Notes: generated from the sequence alone by a model not told the origin. A stretch of DNA of 22,194 bases from Euperipatoides rowelli (GCA_003024985.2 PXIH01S0000195.1), one strand, 5' to 3'. Positions 9,605 to 19,572 are shown, counted from the first letter of the stretch. Numbers and translations are program-made.

Positions 9605-11342
9605 CTCTCATTATCTACCATAAAATCACTCATATAAACACTTTAACCGATTTACAGGTGTATTAAGTGTAGGGAATCATTTCACCCCATACAAGAATCA
9701 TGCGTAACATCAACGCTGAGTGCAACTTCTAATTGAGAAAAACAACAAAGTCATAAAAGCTTCTATGTTGAATGTTGCTATTAAAAATAAACCTAAGTCG
9801 GGAATGTGGTAATTTCCATGCAGTTCCGTACTAATAATTCTGCTAATGGATTGATTTCACTAAACTCTACTCAGCTATGAGTGGTGTTTATCCACGAGAT
9901 GAAAAAAATATCTTAAAGAAGCACATATTTACAAAGAGATGCTTTGTTTCAGTGAAAAGTACGGACGTGCAAACATGCATACACACACGTATCATGCAGA
10001 AACATTTGCATGTTTGTCTCATCAAATGTTAACTCCTAACTTTGACAATTTAATGCGGGAACAAAAAAAAGTTATACAGATTGTGATTGGTCAGTCATTT
10101 TTGTCTTTTCTGTTTTTTTTTTTAATTACTTATTTAGAGCAAATAACGGAAATATTTGTGAGTGAATTACAGCACTATTGGTGTTTAAAATGTCAATGTA
10201 CGCTACTTTGCAAAATAAATAGTGCAGAGTTCAGTCTTATTGGCATGTAGACAAATGGACAGACAAGTGCTATTTTGATGTGACTTTTAGAAAACCAGGT
10301 ATAAGCTGAGTTCCAGGTATAATTCTCAGGTAGCCAGCATTTATTGGCATTGAATGAATTTTCTTCTTTAGATTTACTTTACAACCAATAAATGTGAAAA
10401 TTGTTTGGTGTATCGATACATTTTATAACTAGAACTTCTAATGTGTTAAGGTTGGAATACCCTTATAACTACAGTAACACTACTTAATATATATACATAA
10501 ACTTTTACCGGTTCAATTGCAACACTTTATTCCTGACACTGTAAACATATACAGGATATAAAGCCAATATGGCTGACAAGCAAGAAGAGGGCAAAGTGAA
10601 GCTATCCCATAATCTCTTGCGAAAAATGAAACATGTGATATTAGGTCATATGACAGATCGTAATAAGTTTAACACAGATTATACGCTATACATATAGAAA
10701 ATATTTTGGTATATATTTGTACAAGATAAAATTAATATCCTCAAATGCAATAAAATACGTATACAAATAGACACATTGTATTTGACAATATTGTCTATCC
10801 TAGTATAAATATCAAATTCAACAGGAAATCAAATTCTAAGTATATAGCCTACAAATATGTATAAAACAAATCCACAAAATATATTCAAGATTCATTGGGA
10901 CAACTTGAAATTAATTACTACTGTTAATAAATTGCACATTGGTTTTTTGACATTTTGAAATGTACTGACTTAAAAATAATGATTCCAGTTGTTAAAAAAA
11001 AATTATAAAAAAGGTTAATTAGAAAATTTATTAAACAAAATCCATTTTATAACTCCTCCTCCTTTACACAGTAATGTTTTCAATAACCACTGTGTCGTCA
11101 TATTCAGACTAATCCGACGTCACCGGCATAAAGTCTTTATTAAAACTAGTGGCTAGAATAGCTAGCATATAGAAGCAAATATGAATAACTAAATAGAAAA
11201 ATGATATAGATTTATAGATAACAACCTCAATGATAGAAGTAAGATGGTGATCTGTTGCTGCTATCCCAGATTGTTTACCTGGATGATGTCACTAACTAAT
11301 TTCAAGTGACATCCGGTAATTACCTTTATGATAACCATTTAA

Positions 11343-11709
11343 TGTGTAATTATACAAACAATAGATAGCACGCTCTTTATTTAAAAATAATTTATTAAAT
11401 GTCAGCATAAAACCAAAATGTTTCAAAACTACATAAAGTTTTTCACAAACTAAGTTGATCATCAGGAAATTCTTTCCAAATATACATCTTTGGCAACACA
11501 TTAGATAATGTGTTGCCAAAGATGTATATTTGGAAAGAATTTCCTGATGATCAACTTAGTTTGTGAAAAACTTTAAGTAGTTTTGAAACATTTTGGTTTT
11601 ATGCTGACATTTAATAAATTATTTTTAAATAAAGAGCGTGCTATCTATTGTTTGTATAATTACACATCAAGCCTACTGCCACATAGCACAAGCCTGCGAG
11701 TCTCCATAT
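11343..11709. mobile_element. Palindromic insertion with 12-bp duplication, nested in the long-TIR MITE
   Basis: The left arm 11342-11503 and right arm 11506-11667 are reverse complements at 161 of 162 positions (mismatch at 11433), with only two unpaired bases between them. A 42-base unpaired tail (11668-11709) follows. ATAACCATTTAA occurs at 11331-11342 and again at 11710-11721. The opposite TIR of the host element (near 12310) has the equivalent sequence only once, so the second copy is a target duplication and the 367 bases between are an insertion. The arms code for nothing recognisable. Candidates are a fold-back or MULE-type element, or a retroposed, template-switched product. Confidence 0.7.
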
Positions 11710-11805
11710 ATAACCATTTAACATAACTCATGACCCAAAAGTTGTATCAACAAAACGTTTGCTGCAATTTGTTTATCAACTGAAAAAGTTTTTTTTTTAT
11801 TCAAT

Positions 11806-11815
11806 AGATGGCGCC
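11806..11815 (+). promoter_or_regulatory. AGATGGCGCC motif (CTCF-core-like), inside the long-TIR element
   Basis: AGATGGCGCC equals the fly-type CTCF core (AGRTGGCGCC). The upstream bases TCAAT match the CCASY half only partly. It sits just inside the left TIR of the MITE, so it would be copied with that element. Sequence match only. Confidence 0.3.
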
Positions 11816-12963
11816 ACATAATATTTTTAATGCAAATGTAATCCATACATGAAAAAGCACACTGTGTGATGTGGCTGGCCGAAATGAAATCTCCAGTAAC
11901 TGTCCAACGTAAATATTGAACAGCATATGAGAAAGATCCACCAAATGTACCTACAATCCATGCATGGATGAAGAGGTTTAACTAAAGGTTAAGGTCTTTG
12001 GTCAAAATCTTGGTCACCAAGGATCACCTGAAATAACCCCACTTCCTTTTTTTGTAAGGTTATGTTAGACATGTTTTACCACACTATCTGTGCCAAACCT
12101 TATTGTTCTCAAGACTCGAATACAGAACCAGAGGTACCGTGATGAAGGTCCAACACAGGGTATGAAATTGAGTTTCACTTTGATGTGCTACGTCCAACAA
12201 AAGGGTCACATGTAGAGACCTACTAATGACTTGTAAAAAAAACATTTTGAGTTGATAAACCAATTGCTTCAAAGGGTTTGTGGATACGCCTTTGGTTCAG
12301 GTGTTAGGTTAAATCGTTCTCAAAAAGGTAATTATTGGAAACCTTGTACTTTAAATTTCACAATTAACTTCTACTTGATAGTTATAAAATATTGCAATAC
12401 AATTTTTAAATTATTTTTGCTAAATGATCTACTCGCAAACTGCATACAAATGTTTTTACACATGAAGCTTAATTGGCTTTTTACCATACTACATTAGCTC
12501 AGTATAATTCAGTTACAGTAATTAAGAGCTGATAACAAGATATGATATTCATTGTATACATCAGTTTTCCATACAAGAAGCAAAATTACTTATTTTCTGA
12601 ATTATTATTTAACAAGATAGATAAGCCTATCAACTATTTTAAATTAAGGTACATGAAGTAAATGGTATAGTATTCAGCTCCACCTAATTATGTTAATGTT
12701 TTAAATATTACAGTATGTACTGTACAAATTTAATACCTGGTACATAAATTGTGGATGAAAAATACTAAAATAAATTGAATGATGTTAAATATTTAATTTA
12801 CCTGAAGTCTTAAATCATTGTACATTAATGAATAATTTACTATGTTTAGAGTTGATTAAAAAAAAAGATCAACATATTGCAGGTACAAATATTAATATCC
12901 ATTATAATAATTCTATTGATTTGCCAATCATATGTGTATATTTATAGTTTATTTTTATTATAG

Positions 12964-14275
12964 CAAATCGACATATGGGGATATAGAAAGTGAAGGAGAA
13001 GATCAGCATCTAGAAGAACTTAGTGGAAAACTTAATCAAGAGAATGACCCTACAGGATTTCTACGTTTGGTGAATAGGAACCACATATTTAATAGTAGCA
13101 ATTATAGTCTTAGTAGTTTACTCAGTCTTAATAGTCTGAATGGTAGCATTGCTAACAGCATTGTTGGAAAAGGGAATACAAAGAAACGGAGAATATGGTC
13201 AGGACCACCTCCTTTGAGAGCCCTTTATGATATCCTTATAGCTCCAATGGAAGACATGCTCCCAAAAAATGGAGATACAAAGGATTTAGTGCTAGTTTTG
13301 CAGGGCGATTTATATCTTGTACCATTTGCCGTCCTCAAAGGCAATGTAGGAACGGAATGTCTCTATGAACGTTTTAATCTTGTGATGGTGCCTTCAATCA
13401 CCGCACTTCAAACTAGTCAAACAGCCCTTAAAACAATTAAACCTAAACCAGAATCTCTAGCTGCTCTTGTAGTTGCTAATCCTAAAATGCCCTCTAGTGT
13501 GACAGAACGATGGCAATGGGGTGATATTTCCTACGCTGAACAGGAAGGTACATTAGTTGCAGAACTTCTTGGGACTAAACCGTTAATTGGAACCCAAGCT
13601 ACTAAAGAATTTATTACCAAACAATTAAGTAATGCAGAATGTATACACTTTGCAACTCATATCAGCTGGAAACTATCTGCAATTGTGCTGTCCCCTGGTG
13701 AGAGTTTGCATGCAGCTAAAAGACATTCTCAGTGTTCAAATCACGATGGATTACTAAATGTTGAACAGCTTGATATTGGGGATAATGGAAGCAATATTAG
13801 TGGAAGTACTAATGACGCACCGTCACTATCGGAATTCCTTCTAACTGCTGCCGATATTCTTAACATCAAGCTGTCAGCTAAGCTTGTCGTATTAAGTTCT
13901 TCTTACACACGTGATCAGCACGGTAAAGCAACATCAGACGGTGTGGTAGGACTGACAAGAGCCTTTTTAGCTGCTGGGGCACAATGTGTCCTTGTATGTC
14001 TTTGGCCAGTTCCAGATATTGCTGTTCGTATATTAATGCAGACTTTTTACTCTGGCCTACTACAAGGAGTCAAGGCTAGTCATGCTCTGTCTGAGGCTAT
14101 GTATGCTGTCCAGAACACAAAACAGTTTGCTCATCCTGCCAATTGGGCTGGATTTCTATTAATTGGCAATGATGTGAAACTAAATAGTAAAGTTGCATTA
14201 ATGGGTCAAGCTTTGTGTGAACTTCTTAAGAATCCAGAGAAAGGAAGAGATGCTTTTAGAGTAGCTTTACATTTG
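12964..14275 (+). CDS. TTC28: TTC28 exon E: main CHAT domain, catalytic Cys replaced by Ser
   Basis: The acceptor is ATTTTTATTATAG and the donor is TTG|GTAAGT. One base completes a serine codon from exon D (AG|C), followed by 437 codons. In order: an acidic linker (YGDIESEGEDQHLEEL); DPTGFLRLVNRNHIFN; a Ser/Asn/Leu-rich loop; PPLRALYDILIAPMEDMLP; the CHAT strands LVLVLQGDLYLVPFAVLKG and ALVVANPKMP; CIHFATHISWKLSAIVLSPG, with the dyad histidine at 13658-13660; KLVVLSSSYT; SDGVVGLTRAFLAAGAQCVL; CLWPVPD; and NWAGFLLIGNDVKLNS. In active CHAT peptidases KLVVLSSSYT would read LSACxT, but codon 13901-13903 is serine. The THG normally seen around the histidine is THI here. Residues read upstream of 12964 are intron, so the ATG at 12932 is not a start. 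Confidence 0.94.
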
Positions 14276-14641
14276 GTAAGTCACAATATTGCTGTTATCT
14301 TTATATAGTGCCTCTGTGAATGCTAAAATATTTTTAATTGATTATAAATTATTAAAATATAAATCTGTATAATTTTATTGCTATTATTTTTTTAAGAAAA
14401 TGTTATTTAAATGTGATATTTCATATTCTCATAAAAAAATTGTCAATTCTTACCAGCATATTTGAACGATATTTTAAAAAGTATAAAATTTCAAAATAAT
14501 ATGTAGCCTAATGTAAAAAATTTTAATTCTATATTTTAAGGCTATTTATGATTTTAATGAGAGAAAAACAAATTAAATTATTTAGAAATTCATTTATGCA
14601 TAATAATACTTCCCCCACACTTATCTTTTACTCAATACTAG
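14276..14641 (+). other. Intron between exons E and F
   Basis: A 366-base, very AT-rich intron with donor GTAAGT and acceptor CAATACTAG. Nothing else is seen in it. Confidence 0.9.
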
Positions 14642-14873
14642 GTTGAAAAATCAATTCAAAGAATTCATCGTGGGCTGTCTAATCCTATGTATACATCTCA
14701 GCAAAGCATTGAAAACAAAGTTGGTCCTGTAGTAGGCTGGAAAGATTTATTAGCATCAGTTGGATTTCGATTTGAAGCTGCAACAACCAATTTACCCGCA
14801 TCCGTCTTTTTTCCTCAAGCTGATATTGGGGAACGATTGACTAGATGTAGTGCCAGCTTACAAGCTTTATTAG
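14642..14873 (+). CDS. TTC28: TTC28 exon F: C-terminal region
   Basis: The acceptor is CTCAATACTAG and the donor is TTAG|GTAAAC. It enters in phase 0 with VEKSIQRIHRGLSNPMYTSQ, then QSIENKVGPVVGWKDLLASV, then GFRFEAATTNLPASVFFPQA and DIGERLTRCSASLQALLG. This region lies beyond the CHAT fold and is characteristic of animal TTC28 proteins rather than of CHAT proteins in general. The exon is 232 bases, leaving in phase 1 within a glycine codon. It begins before the ATG at 14687. Confidence 0.92.
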
Positions 14874-15489
14874 GTAAACCATTGAAATGTGTCAGTTTCT
14901 TAAATATATAAATGTTATATGATTCAATGTAATACTAATCTTTTTATAATGACTTTCTAAGACAACTAAAACACATAATACACCAATCATGATCTTAAAG
15001 ATATGGCATAATTGTTCTATATACAGTATGGCCAGCAACCTGAGTTGATATAGGAGTTCTATTTATTACTAGCTTTACAGAAAGACCCCACTATGGCTTA
15101 AAACACTTATTATTAACGATTTAATGCTGATGTTCGTCCAAACATCTTATTTATGGTTTCTTTACAGTTGGAACAGGCAGAAAACTATTTATTGATAACT
15201 TTTTCCATTTTAAATTCTTTAAATGAAAAGTTTACATTAGTTGGTATTTTTCTGCAGACATTATTGTGCTATAAAATTATTTAAAAAAAAAATCTTTAGA
15301 AATTATTTATAGTTGTAAGTGCAGAGATCAAGATGAAAATCTGGAATGTCAAGACCAAGACTGAATATTACTGGTAACAAAAGACACGGTCTTGAGAACT
15401 TAACATCTGATGTTGTACAGTGTACCGGTACTGTGTATTAGTGAAATTTGTGTTTGTATATTCCCTTTTAATTTCAAACTACTGAAGGG

Positions 15490-15688
15490 ATCTGAATCAG
15501 TGAGGTATTATTTTGAAAGCACTAAGGCTGTGTATCGAATGGCTAAAAATGCTGACTCTCTCACTGCACTCCGACTCCATTACGTCAGAGGCTGTCTCAA
15601 TCAGAAGAAACAGAGTCGAGTTGGCGAGTTGCCAAGTTATGAAGTCAACGAAGATTTGTCCTCGGTGCACTCTCTCGTGTTTTCGTAA
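15490..15688. other. GC-richer block of unknown origin
   Basis: This block is clearly less AT-rich than the intron around it. One frame is open to a TAA at 15686 and reads in part ESTKAVYRMAKNADSLTALR. I do not recognise the protein. It has no acceptor that would put it in frame with the TTC28 exons, and it ends in a stop. It could be a fragment of a mobile element or a processed gene copy. Confidence 0.25.
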
Positions 15689-16095
15689 ATGTCATCATTT
15701 TATTTAAACGATTTTACTGTGCAAAATATCTGNAAAAAGTGGACTAAGGGGAGTTTTTAAATTCATTTATTTATTTATTTCATTGCATTATTAATCATAT
15801 TGCTTTTGACACTATATGTTACTGTATGCTATATAGTATATGCCTAAAAATATAAAATTACCGTACTGATAATTAAAGTTAAACTTTTTATCATGGAATT
15901 TGAAAGAATTAAATGATGTATTAACAAAATAATGTAACATTTTACATATTAATACTATATAATAATAATACTGTAAATAAAATGCTTATTAACTGTTTTC
16001 AAACCATTTCTTGTTAAGAAAAATTATTATCAATCAACAAAAATTGCTTGAAACTTTAAAATGTTCTCAGTAGGTGTCAGTGTAGCAGAAGTGTA

Positions 16096-16250
16096 CACTC
16101 GCCCAGAGCTGTCCCAATTAGAGGTGTGAGTGAGAGTGGAAGTTCAAGTGAGAGACTGAGTGGGAGTCAAGATAAAATCTTTTTGAAAACAACCATAGTG
16201 CTGTATTGGTGCAACAGTGGTTTAAATTTGATTGGGTGTAAGGGCGAGTG
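16096..16250. repeat. Segment bounded by 9-bp inverted repeat
   Basis: CACTCGCCC (16096-16104) is repeated in inverse as GGGCGAGTG (16242-16250). The inside contains a run of GAGTGAGAGTGG-like purine repeats. It is possibly a small MITE, but nine bases is weak evidence and no target duplication was found. Confidence 0.3.
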
Positions 16251-17293
16251 AACATCACTTTAAGTTTATCTGGTTAACCTAAGCATAAATTAATGCTCAT
16301 TTGCATTCGTGGGTATATGCCAGTCTTATTTATAAAGACAAAGTTTTTATTTAAATCTCTTTGTTAAGTAAAGAATTTCAATAGTTTTTTTTTCATTTGA
16401 TGATTGAAATAAATTCCAAAAAATTTCTAATGAGAAAAATGTTATTGTTTCATTATCCAATTCAGGTTTTACTTATATATAGAGTCGAATCATTGTTTGT
16501 AGGCTATATACAATCAATTTTCTATATTTATTTCAATTATACAATAAGAAAATAAAATTATTATCAATGCCTGACAAATTACAATATTGATATCTGATGG
16601 AGAAAAATAAGTTTCCAAAATTCAAAGCAAATAGAAATTAAAGTGTTTAGAAATAAAGCTGAAGTATAGGCTACTTATAAACTCAAAAATTATTCTTCTA
16701 TTTTTATTATTTTTAGCAATAGATAGTAAGAACTCATTAAATTGGTCAAACATAGTAAAGCTTTTGTTTTGAATAGCACAAAAAATCTATTTGTATGTCT
16801 GACGTTAGCTCTTTTAAAATCTAACAAATCAGTTGATACTTTTGTATATATATGTTAAGTTCATCGCACTGAAAATAGCTAAAGGATCTGAGCACATTCG
16901 ACCAATCATCCCACACCACTTAAGTCATCAGAAGATAACCAATCTATTTCAAATTCTTCACATGAGTTAGCATTTAGTTCTTTGATACTGCAATTAAGAA
17001 CACGAAGGGGGAAAAAATCTTATAATATAGATCAGCAAATAAATTTTGATGCCTCAGTCAACGGTTTAAACTAATTTTCCATATTTTGGAAGTTCAGAAA
17101 CAAAAATTAAAGCATTATTAATGCTATCACAATTTTTTTTCTCTCAAGTAATAATGGTAAAACTGAAAACAAGATAGTAAACACTTTTCTTATTCATTTG
17201 AAATCAAGTTTAAAAATGATTTAAACTATGTTACTTAATGTATTAAAAAAACCAAGATGGAATTTTTAATTTTGAATATTTTTCTTCTCCTAG

Positions 17294-17370
17294 GTCTATC
17301 TAATAATTCACTGACTGCTTTATCTAAACTGATGTCAGCAATAGACGCCGTACAAGACATCATTGCTGTG
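17294..17370 (+). CDS. TTC28: TTC28 exon G: short C-terminal exon
   Basis: This is a 77-base exon. The acceptor is TTTTCTTCTCCTAG and the donor is GTG|GTAAGA. It completes the split glycine (G|GT) and encodes LSNNSLTALSKLMSAIDAVQ followed by DIIAV, ending in phase 0. The predicted segment is helical and continues the helix begun by CSASLQALLG in exon F. Support comes from good splice sites, exact phase match on both sides and similarity to the corresponding TTC28 helix. Confidence 0.85.
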
Positions 17371-19140
17371 GTAAGAATTCTCAATTAATCCTAATGTTTT
17401 TATATGGAGCTAATTTTTTAATAAGAATTGAACAATTCTAAAAGTTAATATTTAACTAATAAACAAGCACAATAAATTTTTACTATTTTTCTATGTTGAT
17501 TAAAAAAACTCAAGCTGTTGTTTTTTTCGCTCAATAATTTTTTTTTATTTTTTAAAATATCAAGACGATGTCATATGAAGACATCATAAACAATCATTTT
17601 CCAGGTGTTAAAAGTTGCTTCATCATAAAAATGCACACTAAAAAATAAAATTATTTGTCTATGTGGTTAAAGATGTAGCTTGCAAAAATTTCAGGACAAG
17701 GGATAGTCATTCCATAAGATTTTAGACATTTATGTAAAACAATGTGCACGATCAGTTGTGACATGTTTAATTGCATTTAAACAAGGAAAACTGAGTTTGG
17801 TAGGCATGCTGAATCATTTCTTTAACTTGATCGACTGTCTCATTTGATTAAGAGGCCTATCACTGGACTTCTTTTTAGTTAAGTTTAACGCTACCAGTCT
17901 AGCAATTATGGTAACGGTCTGACATCGCATGAGAAACAATTTATCACCTCAAGTTTGTAGATGATCTCTGTCTCCTGGTGGTAACTAAAGAAAACCCTTG
18001 GGTCCCTCATGTACTGGCTATACACCAATGCAACAAACGAGCGACGTAGATATGAGGGAAAGGTCATATTTTAATCCATGATTTCCAAAAGGAAAAATTA
18101 TACCCAATAGTAAAATTGAGAAATAACATTCTTAAAGACATAAACTGTGTTGACAACTTCGGAATAGGAATTCAAGATAATTTTAAATGAAACAAATATA
18201 TATCTTATATGATTGTTAAAGCTAATAAAAAAAATGTTTCCTATACAGTATAAAGTGTATTTCACTTACTGTATATCAGAATCAATGTGGAATACTATGC
18301 ACCTTAGACACATTGCATCAAAGGAGGAGTAAATAAATTCTTTAAGGATTTCCCCCAGTTCCTGCTAAAAAAAATGGTCTACCAAATGAAAAAGTCATGA
18401 GGAATGTTGACAAATATATCATTCCAAAGTGTAAAAAAAACATACCTCAACTCTCCCATAATCGACACGATTAAGCTATTGAATAACCAAAAATACTTAT
18501 CATAGTGCATTTACTGTATATTTTATACTAATCATCAGGGGTGTCTGAATTCAGGGAGCCCGGGAGCCATGGCTCCTGAAAAAAATGAGCTGGCTCCTGA
18601 AAAAAATGATTAGACAAATTTATTTACCATTTAAATATTGTTAAAGATACGTATTTTTAAATTTTTGCAGGTAAGAATTTTTGACTCTTCTTACCTGGCT
18701 CCTGAAAATTTTTGGCTGGCTCCTGAACTTTTGGAAGATTTAGACACCCCTGCTAATCATAATGCACTATTATTGCCCTCCCTTTTTTTTTTAATAAATT
18801 CTATATCCATATTGAGTATTGTATTCATGTAAGTTCTGATTGAGTGATGATGGCTCTTTCCCATATTGGATATTTACTTTGGTTTTGCTAGACATATTGT
18901 GCCTTTTCTTGGATGGTCATCATTTTGGTTTAACTTTTATGCAATTAGCATCCTAGTGCTTCATATTATATTAATATGGGGAAAAAAACATTGAGAATTT
19001 CTATCAATCAGTGAAATCTGCTTTTGCAAATAGCCTATCTTTTTAATAATTTTTGTAATCATTCAATTCATATTTACATCTTGCGCAAATATATGTGTTT
19101 TAAATATATCTTTATATGTTCAATCAATTTTATTTTCTAG
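17371..19140 (+). other. Intron between exons G and H
   Basis: The donor is GTAAGA and the acceptor TTTTCTAG. The stretch 17690-18190 is somewhat richer in GC and could be decayed mobile DNA, but no frame holds. A clean hAT MITE occupies 18536-18752. Confidence 0.85.
18528..18760. mobile_element. hAT MITE (18536-18752) with perfect 8-bp target duplication
   Basis: The element starts CAGGGGTGTCTGAAT and its other end, reverse complemented, is CAGGGGTGTCTAAAT, typical hAT terminal repeats. CTAATCAT is present at 18528-18535 and again at 18753-18760, an exact 8-bp duplication as expected for hAT. The 217-bp element has no transposase. Inside are four copies of a GGCTCCTGAA motif, two of them as GGCTCCTGAAAAAAAT and two closer to the right end. 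The open frame crossing its right half (18638-18832) is not a gene. Confidence 0.9.
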
Positions 19141-19258
19141 ATTCGACAAGTTGTAAATCATTTTTCAGCTAAGGACAAAGAGAGTAACAGCTTTGATATT
19201 TCTGTCAGTATGAAACTCTGGCAAATGCCAGGTTGTCATGAGTTATTAGCGTCATTGG
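19141..19258 (+). CDS. TTC28: TTC28 exon H: last exon seen
   Basis: The acceptor is TTTATTTTCTAG and the donor is TTGG|GTGAGT. It enters in phase 0 with IRQVVNHFSAKDKESNSFDI, then SVSMKLWQMPGCHELLASLG. The LWxxPGCHExLAxLG motif is a strong TTC28 signature near the C-terminal end of the conserved region. The donor leaves a glycine codon after one base, so the next exon must begin with two bases of that codon, probably followed by a Phe-Asp-type continuation. I did not find such an exon in the remaining 2.9 kb, so the gene continues past the window. Confidence 0.91.
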
Positions 19259-19324
19259 GTGAGTTTATAATCATTTAAAAACAAAGAATTTATCAATAGA
19301 ACATTTTCTGCTTGATATACCATC

Positions 19325-19572
19325 AATTGAAGACTTGGATACAACAGTGTTAGTCTACTTACACTGTTATTACATAACCATTTTCATAAGCCATAAACTT
19401 TGCTATGTGACAAGCTAAATCTTAGTTCCATCTGAAGTCACTAGAAGTCAGGAGGTTAAAGAAACCAATGACATGTTTATTATTCCTTAATTCAAATTTA
19501 AAACTTTACCTTTCAATTTCTCAAAATAACTTAAATCTACTTAACGCTGTTATTGTATCCAAGTCCTCAATT
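19325..19572. mobile_element. Small inverted-repeat element (MITE-like)
   Basis: AATTGAAGACTTGGATACAA at 19325 is matched by the reverse complement of 19544-19572, which reads AATTGAGGACTTGGATACAA. The similarity continues inward through CAGYGTTAG and a CTACTT-like block. The terminal repeats are about 30 to 45 bases and the element about 250 bp. No coding capacity and no clear target duplication were seen. Confidence 0.6.

Larger units (their letters stand above)
11311..12340. mobile_element. Long-TIR MITE, left TIR interrupted by an insertion
   Basis: If 11343-11721 is removed, the left end (11311-11342 then 11722 to about 11799) aligns with the reverse complement of about 12235-12340 at roughly 78% identity over about 97 bases, counted by eye. 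Shared blocks include TAATTACCTTT, ATTTAAC, GTATC, GCAATT and GTTTATCAACT, followed by a T tract on each side. The interior (about 11800-12234) has no protein I recognise; short open frames there are chance. The outer boundaries are approximate and no target duplication was found. The superfamily is unknown. Confidence 0.65.
9253..12963 (+). other. Intron between exons D and E
   Basis: This is the longest intron (3711 bases), with donor GTAAAT and acceptor TTATTATAG. Joining exons D and E directly gives the right phase and continuous TTC28 similarity, so no missing exon is needed. It carries an old hAT-like MITE (9308-9604) and a long-TIR element (about 11311-12340) that is split by a palindromic insertion. 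Between 9605 and 11310 no feature can be supported. Confidence 0.85.
14874..17293 (+). other. Intron between exons F and G
   Basis: The donor is GTAAAC and the acceptor TTCTCCTAG. It includes a less AT-rich stretch at 15490-15690 with a short open frame of unknown origin, an N at 15733, an ATTT microsatellite near 15765, and a segment at 16096-16250 bounded by a 9-bp inverted repeat. The remainder is unremarkable. Confidence 0.85.
1574..19258 (+). other. TTC28: TTC28-like gene, internal part (8 exons, both ends missing)
   Basis: This is the only confident gene. Eight GT-AG exons join in one frame to 1625 codons with no stop. Intron phases in order are 1 (entering), 1, 0, 1, 2, 0, 1, 0, 1 (leaving), and every junction restores a sensible codon. 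The product is a TPR array, a CHAT domain and a C-terminal region with TTC28-type motifs such as MYTSQQSIENKVG and LWQMPGCHELLASLG. From the family: human TTC28 has a similar TPR-CHAT order, is about 2,500 residues long, and has been reported to work with Aurora B at the spindle midzone and midbody. The start codon, promoter, N-terminal repeats, stop codon and poly(A) signal are not in the window. Assignment to the TTC28 family is strong; the cellular role in this organism is inferred. Confidence 0.93.

Noticed and set aside
9939-10250. 103-codon open frame on the + strand in the large intron.
   Set aside because: The composition is that of intron DNA (poly-T gives a run of hydrophobic residues). 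No splice phase links it to the gene and no family is recognised.
11292-11519. 75-codon minus-strand open frame.
   Set aside because: It lies mostly within the left arm of the palindrome; it has no protein features and arises from the repeat.
12084-12497. Short open frames on both strands around the right TIR of the long-TIR element.
   Set aside because: They cross element boundaries, have biased AT-rich codons and no recognisable domain.
17950-17990. A frame reading KFVDDLCLL, resembling an RT active-site motif.
   Set aside because: No other RT motif is found up- or downstream and the frame hits a stop soon after. It could be a very old LINE remnant but cannot be supported.
18638-18832. 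64-codon frame on the + strand.
   Set aside because: Most of it is the right half of the hAT MITE, and it continues into flanking DNA.
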